DNA from: Sinotaia quadrata
Taxonomy: Eukaryota; Mollusca; Gastropoda; Architaenioglossa; Viviparidae
Assembly: GCA_028829895.1 (NCBI GenBank)
Contig: CM054180.1
Coordinates: forward strand, 117,977,973-118,041,972
Direction of reading: 5' to 3'
DNA: 64,000 nucleotides
Position numbers and translations under genes: made by a program. Below, piece by piece: positions 49,001-58,452 of this stretch. The first letter of the stretch is position 1. Each line of letters starts with the position of its first letter. The notes under the pieces were generated by a model. That model was not told the origin of the DNA and made no database searches. It saw nothing but the letters and a program-made list of their open reading frames with translations.

Positions 49001-50525
49001 CAGATTTGTCTTTACTACTCGCTACTCTGGTTACAGCGTTAACCAGTGGTGGTTCAGTTGAAGTTTGTTTTTTGCACGGCAAAACATACTTGCAACCAAG
49101 GATCACGTCATGCGGTGAGTTTTCCATAACTGCCGCTTTGACTGTTCCTTCTACAAAGTCTGAAACAATCGAGACTTCAGCTACTGGTAAAATGTCTTGT
49201 TCGCCGTTTGCAAAGGTGACAGAGATTGTCTCCCCTGTGTAGTCGGTACGGTTAACTAATGATGCATTTACTATAGCGTCTAGCTCACACCCTGTATCAA
49301 GCAAAGCGATTGTATCGTGACCGTTTGCCTGTACTGGTGTTCGATTCGACTTTTCTGTTTTAGGTGTATGACTTTCTACTGCGTAAACTTTAGCTGTTTT
49401 CTTTTCAGGACATGTTCGTGAAAAATGGCCACTATCACCACAAGTGTAACATGCAAGATTCTTTTTATCTTTCTGTTTGTCGGACTTGTTTTTAGTGTCG
49501 GGTTTAGATGTTTTATCATCACGCTCATTAGGTGCCTTCCCGTCATTTTTCTTATCCTTTCGAGTCTGCGGTTCGTTCGGTCGAGACTTGTTGTTCGCGT
49601 GTGCGTTCGAGAATTGAGAATGTGCGTCATCAAAGCGATCGGCGGCGTTGCCTATCTCCTCTAGCGTAGATTTTTCCCTTATTGCTAAGTGAATCAGTAG
49701 ATCTGATTTGTATGACCCGAGAATGTGGTCTTTTACCATTTCATCCCTAAGACCTGCGTACGTCTGTGGAGTTTCGGCTAGATCTATCCATCTTTGGAAC
49801 AAGTCAGCTACGCGTCGTATGTACTGTGCGTGCGTCTCTGAACTGGCTTTAGTGGCCTGTTTAAACTTACGTCGGTATGTATCTGCTGTGAGTTTGTAAC
49901 GTTTCAATAATGCGGCCTTGACTGTGTCGTAATTATCTGACTCAGAATCGCTAAGCTTATTGAACTCGTTTTTCGCACTGCCCTGCAATAACCCCGATAA
50001 ATTTATCGCCCAATGTTCCGCTGGAATGTTTGTTGCTCTGGCTAACTTTTCAAACGTTTTTAAATACGCGTCTATTTGATCTTTGTTCTCATCAAATGGG
50101 ACCATATTTATCTTTGGAATGATGTTTTCAATTCTACTGTGATTATTTCCATCGCTAGAACGCGAATCACCACTGCTTCTGCGATCACGGTTTGGATTGG
50201 TAACTTCTAGTTTCTTTACTTCCCATTCTAACCGTTTTATTTCCGCGTCTGCGGCGATGCGTTTGGCTTCTGTATCCGCTGCGATGCGTTTTGCTTCTGT
50301 GTCCGCTGCGATGCGTTTAGCCTCGGTTTCAGCTAGTCTTTCAGCCTCTAACTTCTTAGCTTCGCGGGCAGCTAACCGTTCTTCCCTTTCTATCTCTTGT
50401 CTCTCTTTTTCCGCTTTTTCCGCTTTCTCTAGCTCAGTTTTAATGTAGCTAGTCAGTTCGTCACCCTGGTATCCTATCATGATACCGGTTTCTTTCAGGT
50501 CTTCGATAACCTGTTTGCGATCCAT
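46083..50525 (-). CDS. gag-pol: Gag-Pol polyprotein, integrase before reverse transcriptase
   Basis: A single ORF of 1,480 residues with no gag/pol frameshift. An N-terminal coiled-coil-like Glu/Lys/Ala-rich region (30-105) includes three 9-residue TEAKRIAAD repeats. The capsid (about 145-305) resembles SCAN/Gmr1 capsids in its second half (235-302). There is a CX2CX4HX4C zinc knuckle (C359, C362, H367, C372) and an aspartic protease LLDTG (D410). Integrase follows, with H597, H604, C634 and C637 as the zinc motif, a D667, D727, E763 (DD35E) catalytic triad, and a GPF/Y-type module (KWKGPF, 901-906). Then reverse transcriptase (about 1025-1240) with FMDD (D1182, D1183; Phe replaces the usual Tyr) and RNase H (about 1290-1440; TDAS with D1331, E1372, D1397). 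Residues after about 1435 lose similarity because of a one-base frame break (46218-46220), so the usual last RNase H motif is missing. The start is the first ATG after the leader. The polyprotein is presumably cleaved by its own protease and works in cytoplasmic particles, then in the nucleus for integration. Confidence 0.97.
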   Translation of the reverse strand: MDRKQVIEDLKETGIMIGYQGDELTSYIKTELEKAEKAEKERQEIEREERLAAREAKKLEAERLAETEAKRIAADTEAKRIAADTEAKRIAADAEIKRLEWEVKKLEVTNPNRDRRSSGDSRSSDGNNHSRIENIIPKINMVPFDENKDQIDAYLKTFEKLARATNIPAEHWAINLSGLLQGSAKNEFNKLSDSESDNYDTVKAALLKRYKLTADTYRRKFKQATKASSETHAQYIRRVADLFQRWIDLAETPQTYAGLRDEMVKDHILGSYKSDLLIHLAIREKSTLEEIGNAADRFDDAHSQFSNAHANNKSRPNEPQTRKDKKNDGKAPNERDDKTSKPDTKNKSDKQKDKKNLACYTCGDSGHFSRTCPEKKTAKVYAVESHTPKTEKSNRTPVQANGHDTIALLDTGCELDAIVNASLVNRTDYTGETISVTFANGEQDILPVAEVSIVSDFVEGTVKAAVMENSPHDVILGCKYVLPCKKQTSTEPPLVNAVTRVASSKDKSVTAPMSAAPAVDKATVSEIKILQAEDETLDKLRRQAVLVSDVNTDDSNKKACIILKKGLLYRYSKVGDEFRKQLVVPQTKRNDVLRLGHESLFGAHMGVQKTTSRITSEFYWPDITADIRRFVLSCDTCQRTQSKNSIRPAPLGEPELISEPYKRVALDLIGPIIPTSTRGNRYVLTTIDYATRFADAVPLKNIDTETVAEALFGLWSRVGIPTEILTDQGSQFIGNVMKEVNRLLSIKHLTCTPYHPQANGLIEKYNGTLKTALKKLATDKPKDWDRYIPALLFAYREVPQSSTGFSPFELLYGRTVRGPMMILKALWTDEKTDDEVKTTYTYVTDLRNRLETIGKIARENLTIAQSRQAEYYNKHTKPREFEVNDKVLLLLPEAHNKLQMKWKGPFVVTAKLGGLNYKVQTGKREKIFHVNLLKKYISREDQTTQADFVVATIVTEDEGDTDCVTGTLPNCPLQTDETVKDVRVNEALTERQKKEVNELLNEFSSTLTDKPGLTDLIEFSLKLTDNKPIRLKPYPLPHAKIDDVRREIKTMLDLGVIEKTDSAYGSPIVLIKKRDNSFRFCVDYRKLNQVTEFCAEPLPDPDLIFTKLANAHYYTKIDLSRGFWQIKVKDTDRHILAFTTPVGNYTWKVMPFGVSNAPSIFSKMMRSLLEPLYGRGVENFMDDLILGTQTWEEHLTLLRDVLARLKQANLTARPTKCEIAQFSLDFLGHKLSHGTMSPSEAKIAQLKDTSQPLTKTQVRSFLGLANYYRKFVPDFSAIACPLTDLTRKNMPTKVVWTDACQNAFDTLKSRLTSDLVVKLPDLTKPFLLRTDASNTGLGAVLLQEHNDTKHPVAYASRKLTTTEQKYSTSEKECLAIVWAIKKFENYLYGKTFVIECDHQPLAFLGQAQFTNSRLMRWSLFLTQYDANIHYIKGSLKCWRRLHESCLMPSSAGTDRMLFNQLTEPYGFLPVNMKYSCTLYF
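50240..50335 (-). repeat. 27-bp tandem repeats inside gag
   Basis: Three to four in-frame copies of a 27-bp unit coding for TEAKRIAAD (residues 66-97). Copy-to-copy changes are few, so the repeat arose recently by slippage or is kept as a helical spacer. Confidence 0.9.
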
Positions 50526-51126
50526 TTTACTGTCTTAGCGCGCTGGCTACAATAAGAATGTATCTCGTGAATTGTGTGTTTTAACCGTCGGCGATAACTC
50601 CGCTTATCCCGAAAATAACTTTTAGGCTACAACCTTACAAAAATTATTTAATTTACTCAGAACACCTTCCGAAATAAATTACGCGTTAACTCTTTACACG
50701 TTTCACCTGCTTGTCACAGTGTCCGCTGTTCCAAGACTTCCGTAATGTCACGGCTCCTACCATACAACATTACACATTATATCTAGCACCCTAAATATAA
50801 TAGTCCGAAGTCTGTTACTACCGATAACTCTCCTAGCTGGCGGTATAACCTTCGACTCCTCACAATGAAGTACTCAGTAACACAATACTAAATAAATCAT
50901 TCAATAGCTAACATGACATATTTAACTACGCTTAAATATATCAACATTAACTAACATGCACGCTACTCTGCAAAAGAATACATGCACATGTCACAACAAA
51001 AGCAAAGAAAATCAGTGATACAAAAATCAAAAGAACAATTGGCAATTCTGTTCGTTCGTTCGTTCGTTTCTAGGTTATGATGCGCCCTATGTATAAAAAT
51101 GTTACAATTTACAATTTAATACATAT
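50526..51126 (-). other. untranslated leader of the retrotransposon
   Basis: About 600 bp between primer-binding site and the gag ATG, without a long ORF; includes a (GTTC)n run near 51048-51066. Packaging signals would be expected here but cannot be recognised by eye. Confidence 0.8.
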
Positions 51127-51144
51127 CAATCCCGCGACGACCCA
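51127..51144 (-). other. primer-binding site for a tRNA
   Basis: On the element strand TGGGTCGTCGCGGGATTG starts four bases after the 5' LTR. Its complement ends in CCA and contains TCAATCCC, resembling a T-loop/T-stem followed by an acceptor stem, as expected for an 18-nt match to a tRNA 3' end. I could not assign the amino acid: the acceptor stem fits no tRNA I can recall exactly. Confidence 0.7.
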
Positions 51145-51148
51145 CACT

Positions 51149-52694
51149 TGTTACGTTTCCAGTATTTATTTAAAGACCCTGCTTAGAATAATTAAAAGAC
51201 TTTAAATATAATTAATTCTTCCTCTCATATTCTACGCAGACTGGTTGCTCAATTTATTATCTGACTAATTAAAAGTGCGTCTTGTAGTTCAGACGACAAA
51301 TTTACAGACTAATAAACTGCGAACTTTTAGCTAGATTTGAAAACAGTTAAATCCCTCTAAATTAATATGCACTCGTCATCAATCTTTCTGCTCATCCGCC
51401 CCCATTCAAATCTAAGAATTAATCTAATTGGTCTATTGTGCATAGAAATCAACTACTAAGAGGTATTAACAAAGAAATAAGATTTAATAAAGTTTAACAA
51501 ATTAACAATAAATCGAATGCAACGCGAATAGTCTTCACTCTGTCTTTACGCGCCTATGCCTGATTTTTGTCAATCTAAATTGCCAGAAAAGTGTTCCTTT
51601 GAGATCTGTACACTTGATTTTGCACTTAGCTCTATTCTTGTATCCTTGGTCTCAACACTCAGTCATGCTGATTCGTTCCCTCAGTCCCCCTTTAACGACA
51701 CACGTGGTGCATAAGGAATGATGTCCCTTTGTTAGTGGCTAGGAACTGGAATTTTTGCAGCATGGCCCTCAGAGTGGATTTCGACACGCTTACACCAATA
51801 AGCTAATGCAGGTGAGGCATGGTGAAACATGAACCATGAGCCGACCTGTGGATGCAACGTGTTTGGATATAATTCTCAACCTAACAGGTCCTACCTAGGC
51901 ATGGCTCAATTAAATGCGCTGAACAAAGAGTTTCGACTTCGCGTCGCTTACAGTTAGATTTTAGAAAAAATATAATCGTCTCACATGTGTTCCATTTAAC
52001 AGTCATGACGTATGAAGCAATAAAATAGATACAACGTTAAATTAATGTTCATACAAGGGGTAATTCAAGCCGACAGAGCGCTTCACAATTTACAATTTAA
52101 ATTACACGCAATAATTGAATTACATGAAGAATTCATATCGAGCGCAGCATTCTGGCTCTAGTGAATTAAAACAATATAAATTAAAGTACAGAAATGGAAA
52201 AATGGTTACAATAAATTTATATTCCGTAACATATAGGTTTTCAGCTATTTCTCTGAACCATGCTCAAGTGTATATGGAAATCATATAATACATAGCACAA
52301 ATACATACTTAAACAATACATAGGCAAATACTATTAAATAAAATGATACCTTTGAGAGAAGTCGAAGGGTACCTTGATTCTCTATGGCGCCGGCTGCCTC
52401 TCACGACCCGAGTAAGCTGATGGAATTAGCTAAAATGTGCTCGAAGTGAGGGAGCGGAAGCGTGTGGGTACATATATAGAAAGGTATATTGCGTATCACG
52501 TGACTGTTCGCAAAGCATGTGGTTGGTTCGAGAACTGGACAATGGTCCTAAAGTTACATAACATCTTGACCTGTTCTAGAAGCACCTAGAAAAAGGAAGC
52601 TTTGAACAAAGGGCCAAGGGTTTCAAATATTCGAATTTGAAGTAAACAAGGCTAAGTGGGTCATCAGGTCGGCATTTTTATCAGACTTGTGACA
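51149..52694 (-). repeat. 5' LTR (1,546 bp)
   Basis: Same length and, by eye, the same sequence as 44418-45963. As the upstream copy it would provide the promoter; the TATA-like CTATATATG is at 52471-52479. Confidence 0.96.
52471..52479 (-). promoter_or_regulatory. putative TATA box of the retrotransposon promoter
   Basis: CTATATATG about 215 nt into the 5' LTR, with a CACGTG E-box about 20 nt upstream (GTCACGTGATACGC). In the solo LTR the aligned region has CTATACATT, so the TATA-like element is partly conserved while the aligned E-box position differs. Confidence 0.5.
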
Positions 52695-52757
<63 letters not shown>

Positions 52758-52758
52758 G
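52695..52758. repeat. (GT)n(GA)n microsatellite, right flank of the insertion
   Basis: Eight GT units followed by about 16 GA units; the counterpart of the (TG)n at 44363-44417. A 5-bp target duplication (GTGTG on both sides) is compatible but cannot be told from the microsatellite itself. Confidence 0.95.
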
Positions 52759-53803
52759 AAGAAGAAGAAATATTTGCGTTGTTCATTTAAAATACACGTT
52801 CCTTTATTATAGTAAGTAGAGTTTTGACCCACTTTGGCTAGAGATACACAAGAATTAACTCTTGTTAGAGAAGATGCTGAATTGGACAGCAGTGTTGAGG
52901 ACAGCAATAGCCTTGGTTAACTGTTCTTTTTCGTTAGTGCCTGTCCGTGTTTGGCCGATGCTTGTAAGGGGAGTTTACTGCTTTAAGAAGCAGTGACCGT
53001 ATAATGTGATTATGCTAAAGGGTTACAGTGGGATTAAAGGGTTGAAGGGTTACAATAAGGCTAAATACATGGGGCTGAAATCCGAGGATGCAAAGGGTTT
53101 ATAAAATGGGGTTCTATAATGGTTTTAATTCAGGGTTCTGAAGGGGATCTAAAATAGAGAAATACAATCGGGTTACACTTAAGGTTATAATAGGATAATA
53201 ATTATATATCATTTGTCGTTCTCTTTCTCGAAAACAACATGGAAAGTCCTGAATGATAAATTTAGTGTTTCACTTTTTAAATACACGTAGGAAAATAGGC
53301 AAACGGACAGAATGGAATAGATTGATAGAATCAGAATAACAATCAGATAGATAGATGGAGGGACGGACGGACGGACGGGTGGGGCGGACGGGCGAACTGA
53401 CGGACATACGGAGAGAGAGAGAGGTCGATAGAGAGAGAAGTAGATAGATCTGAAATAAGTGGGGTTAATAGATTATCTCCCATAAACACCCGTAAAGAAC
53501 AGTATTACGGACCAGAACTCTTGATCAAAACTCAGCGCCTCCTTCAATAGCAATATATTTTTATTTTCTGCACTGGGTGTTACCGGTTTCAAACCACCTA
53601 CGTCAATTTTTGTGCTACTATCTAAAAAAGAATCGCCCTTGCTGGTTTGGCATTCAAACATCTCTTTCTTTGGGCGGGGCACTTACTAAAGGGTAGGTTA
53701 GCTGTCTGATTTTAAAATGTACAACAATCGTTGAACCCCACCCGCCAATCAGTTTCGCATTTTCCTTTAAATTTAGAAAGCATTCGTAGTAACAATAACA
53801 CAA
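52759..53803. other. unassigned DNA
   Basis: Repeated GGGTTA/AGGGTT words near 53015-53175 and GATAGAT/GGACG short repeats near 53340-53450. No gene recognised. Confidence 0.45.
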
Positions 53804-53969
53804 GTTTATTTAAAACATGAAAGAAATACAAGGGTGACATTGCTTTACTGACCGAATTCAATGACAGTGATGTGGTCACCTTAATTGTTTATTTAAAACA
53901 TGAAAGAAACACAAGGGTGATATTGCTTTACTGACCGAATTCAATGACAGTGATGTGTTCACCTTAATT
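53804..53969. repeat. 83-bp tandem duplication
   Basis: Copies 53804-53886 and 53887-53969 differ at about four positions; each contains GACCGAATTCAATGACAGTG. Confidence 0.97.
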
Positions 53970-54139
53970 TTTTTGTCAAGGAAGAAACTATAGTTCTGAT
54001 AAATTTCAGTGGCTGAAATGAAGCTAAAAAGACAGCTGTGGGTTAATGAATGCTTACGTCATTTGAAGAGTCTTACATTCAAGGAGAAATGTGTTTGGTA
54101 GAGCTCGTTCACAGGTATGTCAATCGTTTTTGGAAACTC

Positions 54140-54149
54140 TAGAACCAGG

Positions 54150-54202
<53 letters not shown>

Positions 54203-54905
54203 TGTGCGGTCAGTGTCAATTGTCATTATTTTAAAATTCTAGAGCCAGTGTGTGTATGTGTGTGTGCGTGTGCGGGCAGTGTCAATTAAAATTCTAGAGC
54301 CAGTGTGTGTATGTGTGTGTGCGTGTCAATTGTCATCATTTTAAAATTCTAGAGCCAGTGTGTGTATGTGTGTGCGTGTGCAGGCAGTGTCAATTGTCAT
54401 CGTTTTAAAATTCTAGAGCCAGTGTGTGTATGTGTGTGTGCGTGTGCGGGCAGTGTCAATTAAAATTCTAGAGCCAGTGTGTGTATGTGTGTGTGCGTGT
54501 CAATTGTCATCACTTTAAAATTCTAGAGCCAGTGTGTGTATGTGTGTGCGTGTGCAGGCAGTGTCAATTGTCATCATTTTAAAATTCTAGAGCCAGTTTG
54601 TGTATGTGTGTGTGCGTGTCAATTGTCATCATTTTAAAATTCTAGAGCCAGTGTGTGTATGCGTGTGCGTGTGCAGGCAGTGTCAATTGTCATCATTTTA
54701 AAATTCTAGAGCCAGTGTGTATGTGTGTGTGCGTGTGCGGGCAGTGTCAATTAAAATTCTAGAGCCAGTGTGTGTATGTGTGTGTGCGTGTCAATTGTCA
54801 TCATTTTAAAATTCTAGAGCCAGTGTGTGTATGTGTGTGCGTGTGCAGGCAGTGTCAATTGTCATCATTTTAAAATTCTAGAGCCAGTGTGTGGATGTGG
54901 GCAGT
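54140..54905. repeat. higher-order repeat of three related units (A-B-C, 174 bp)
   Basis: After a leading partial unit, units ending TTCTAGAGCCAG come in three types. A (55 bp) has GCGGGCAGTGTCAATTAAAA; B (55 bp) has CGTGTCAATTGTCATCAT; C (64 bp) has CAGGCAGTGTCAATTGTCAT. Order from 54249 is ABC, ABC, BC, ABC, ending at 54887, with unit ends at 54303, 54358, 54422, 54477, 54532, 54596, 54651, 54715, 54768, 54823 and 54887. Confidence 0.95.
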
Positions 54906-55494
54906 GTTAACTGTCATATCATCATTTTAGAACTCTAGAGCCAATGTCTGAGAGGATTCTTATTGACTAACAAAAAAACTTAAGCGCTTAAGCACTTGTT
55001 AGCGTGTTAAGATTGAAACCAGTCTTTCCCGAAATGACTGGAAAAAAAGATAAGTTTATGTGTACTCTTTAACTTTTGTACAAATTTACATTACATTGCA
55101 ATAATTTTTGTAAAGTTGCACGTAATACTTAATTTATATATTAATTTTATGCTGTTGTAAATGATTTGTTATTTAAATAATTATTTACTTTTACTTTAAA
55201 ATATAATTTGTGTGTACTTATTGCTTTATTTATTATATATTATATTAAATGTCAATTTTATTATTATTAATATTTAAATGTACATCTTCGCAAAATGTCA
55301 ATGTACGCATTATGTCAAACTAATAATAAACACTTGTCATATGAATATGACCAAATGCTAACTCCAAATATTGCTTTCTTTAATAAAATCTTATCTCTTA
55401 AACACAAAATAGCAAATAATAAAAATATAAACTTAGCTACATAGCCATCATGATTTAATAAAGCAAAGAAATAGAATGAAGAACAGAGAGAAAG
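54906..55494. other. unassigned AT-rich DNA
   Basis: Very AT-rich (55060-55320), with no recognisable feature. Confidence 0.4.
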
Positions 55495-55645
55495 AACGAA
55501 GAACATTGAAGAAAGAGAACAAAGAACATTGAAGAAAGAGAACAAAGAACATTGAAGAAAGAGAACAAAGAACATTGAAGAAAGAGAACAAAGAACATTG
55601 AAGAAAGAGAACAAAGAACATTGAAGAAAGAGAACAAAGAACATA
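55495..55645. repeat. 23-bp minisatellite, about 6.5 copies
   Basis: The unit GAAGAAAGAGAACAAAGAAC plus ATT, almost perfect. A related word (GAAGAACATA plus GAGGTGAGAGAGA) forms a second array at 56235-56360. Confidence 0.97.
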
Positions 55646-57277
55646 TAGGTGAATGTTAGAGAGGTCTGAGCAAATTATGCCTGTTTTTATTAACTAAAGA
55701 TTTTCTTATTCGTTTTTGATTAACTATTTTTATCAATAAGGCGTTTTCGTTTGTTTCCTTTTCCTTCTATAATGACCAATGTACCGTTATTGGCCTTGAA
55801 ATGGGGTGCAATACTTGCTGTCATGTACAAGAGATATAGGTCATTCGACCATCGTGTGTGAACAGTTGAAAGGTGAAGGGTAGTGGAAAGCAGCTTATTA
55901 AACCGGATGCTTGATGACCATATATAGAGGTATGTTTTCCGCCGATGACGTAGGTTAAGTATGCAGAGGTCGTGGGCATGTGGAATTCTATAAATAAGGG
56001 CTGGAGACGTTAAAGGATTATTCACGAGGACCACGCCTATTTTCAAATGTCGAACTAATCCCTTGGATGAAGATTTTAGCCCGCCGTTACTTCAGAGTAG
56101 GTAAAACATCGAATTCTTAAACTATTATATATATTGCATTAAGATTCTACTGCTGTAGAATAATTATGTATTTTTCATTTGATTTTGTATGAATTGTCGC
56201 CATTTCCTCCTGACGTTGAAGTAGTTTAAATCAGTTATGAAGAACATATAGGTGAGAGAGAATGAAGAACATAGAGGCGAGAGAGAGAATAAAGAATATA
56301 GATAGAGGTGAGAGAGAGAATGAAAAACATAGAGGTGAGAGAGAGAATGAAGAATATAGAGGGTCAAAACATTTTAATGTAATAAAAATGTGGGCTTAGT
56401 TATACTTTCTGTAACCTTAAATTATACTCCTCCTCTTACAATCTACATTATGACCGCTTCATAAACTTATATTACAAGTTTCATTAACTATAAAAAGACA
56501 ATAAAAAGAAATAACTCTAGACATGTACGCTGCATTAAAATAAAGCTATAAGAAACCGACATTATAACTTAATTTTCATCTTATAACTTTATTAGAGCTA
56601 TATTATAATTAATCTAGTATAACCTGAATAATGTAACCCCGTTATATACCTTGCTACATTATAACCGAGAGTAATCTCATTATAACCATGAGCCAAACTC
56701 GGATATAGCAGCAAAAATAACAGACCAAGACTACTTCTATTCTCTTCACCTATCATCTATCGATGCAGCATCTTTTTTTTTTCTCAATGTAGTGCTTTCT
56801 TACGTACCTTTGGCACGTACAGCACGGCATACGTAACGAAAATTAAAGTTTCATGTAACTTGGAATGAACACACTATTTTAAGCAGGCAATACCAATTTA
56901 TATTTTGTGCACAATGCAATTCATCGTCATTGTTTTGGTAAAAAAAAAAAAAAAATGGGGGCGGTAGAGTCAGAGTTGACAAATGCATGTGAATCAGTCT
57001 TTCCTTCCTTCCTCTCTCTCTCGCTCTTTCTGTCTGTCTCTCTCTAATGAACCAGCAAATAAAATGGCACACAGTGCGCTATTGTATTTAAATATAACAG
57101 TAGTACTTTGCCCTTTTTCATTGTTCAAAATATTGAATAGCATTGTCTCTTGCTATGTCTTCCTGGATGCTGGTGTTTTATTTGCATGCATGTGACAAGC
57201 GATTCAAATTTCTTTTTCCGTGACACTCAGCACAGCTTGAGGAGAGCGACAGCAAATGCTCGTGTCGTATTTTCAAA
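55646..57277. other. unassigned DNA with a GAAGAACATAGAGG array
   Basis: A tandem array of about 30-bp units at 56235-56360, (A)15 at 56940-56954, and a TC-rich patch at 57000-57045. No gene recognised. Confidence 0.5.
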
Positions 57278-57660
57278 TGACGTCACGATCCTGTCCTACA
57301 GAGTAGGGGAGTTAGCTAGCATACAGTTTCTCGTCGAGACCGCAAAAATCGTGACGTCACGATCCTGTCCTACAGAGTAGGGGAGTTAGCTAGCATACAG
57401 TTCCTCGTCGAGACCGCAAAAATCATGACGTCACGATCCTGTCCTACAGAGCGGGGGAGTTAGCTAGCATACAGTTCCTCGTCGAGACCGCAAAAATCGT
57501 GACGTCACGATCCTGTCCTACAGAGTAGGGGAGTTAGCTAGTATACAGTTCCTCGTGGAGACTGCAAAAATCATGACGTCACCAATCCTGTCCATAGAAT
57601 GCGAAAGTTAGAAGTGTATAATTCCTCGCTGAAGGCCGCAAAAATCACATGACGTTACTA
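57278..57660. repeat. 74-bp minisatellite with a CRE palindrome in each unit
   Basis: TGACGTCA starts at 57278, 57352, 57426, 57500 and 57574 (period exactly 74); a sixth diverged copy has TGACGTTA at 57650. Each unit also carries GATCCTGTCCTACAGAG and GAGTTAGCTAGCATACAG. Confidence 0.97.
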
Positions 57661-57699
57661 GTAGAATGGGAAAGTTAGAAAACGTACGATTCCTTACGT

Positions 57700-58045
57700 C
57701 GTTGTTTCTATCCTATAGAATGTGTTGCTAATGAAAGCCTCCATGACGTCATTGTTTCTATCCTATAGAATGTGTTGCTAATGAAAGCCTTCATGACGTC
57801 ATTGTTTCCATCCTATAGGACAGTGTCACTAATGAAAGCCTCCATGACGTCATTGTTTCTGTCCTACAGAACTGTATTGCTAATGAAATCCTTCATGACG
57901 TCATTGTTTCTGTCCTATAGAACTGTGTTGCTAATGAAATCCTTCATGACGTCATTGTTTCTGTCCTATAGAACTGTTTCACTAATGAAAGCCTCCATGA
58001 CGTCATTGTTTCTGTCCTATAGAACTGTGTCGCTAAAGAAAGCCT
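57700..58045. repeat. 51-bp minisatellite with a CRE palindrome in each unit
   Basis: TGACGTCA starts at 57744, 57794, 57845, 57896, 57947 and 57998. The unit also contains TTGTTTCTGTCCTATAGAA and CTAATGAAAGCC. The 17-codon period keeps a repetitive plus ORF open (57772-58083), which is not a gene. Confidence 0.97.
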
Positions 58046-58299
58046 ACAGGAGGCACAATTATCGTAAAGGCGGACCTTGGTGAACAGTACGTAAAGCTGA
58101 GGCAAAATTAACTTGAAATCACTGTTTCACTAAACACCTGTTTGTTGTTCCCAAGGAGGATGTTGAACATCTGATCATTCTCGGTTAAAGCCATCTTGAT
58201 CTGTGCTGCGCTTGTTGAGGTCGGCTACATATCCGGCTGCTGGTCAGCTCAAGGTCACAGGTGTTTGTTTTTAACAGCAACTGTTAAGAAATGTATTTG
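58046..58299. other. unassigned DNA
   Basis: No recognisable feature. Confidence 0.35.
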
Positions 58300-58452
58300 T
58301 CAAATACACACACATATGCGCACAGGCACACAAACGCACACACATATTTACGTACACATCCCCCATCTGACATACACACATATGCACAACGTACACACAC
58401 ACACACACAAATACACACACACGCACGCACACACATACACACACACACACAT
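58300..58452. repeat. CA-rich microsatellite region
   Basis: CACACA/CATACACA runs on the plus strand. Confidence 0.92.

Larger units (their letters stand above)
44418..52694 (-). mobile_element. complete Gmr1-like LTR retrotransposon
   Basis: An 8,277-bp element on the minus strand: 5' LTR 51149-52694, leader 50526-51148 with a primer-binding site, one Gag-Pol ORF 46083-50525, a polypurine tract at 45964-45976, and 3' LTR 44418-45963. LTRs begin TGTCAC and end GTAACA on the element strand (TG...CA). There is no envelope gene: only about 120 bp separate the pol stop from the 3' LTR. Pol order is protease-integrase-RT-RNase H, the arrangement known for Gmr1-like Ty3/gypsy elements and otherwise typical of Ty1/copia. 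Apart from the frame break near the end of RNase H it looks intact and recently inserted. Confidence 0.96.

Noticed and set aside
46302..50448. Plus-strand ORFs inside the retrotransposon
   Set aside because: Shadows of the Gag-Pol frame on the opposite strand; none has a recognisable domain.
57772..58083. ORF with a 17-residue repeat (MKAFMTSLFPSYRT-type)
   Set aside because: Translation of the 51-bp CRE-containing minisatellite; no flanking coding sequence.
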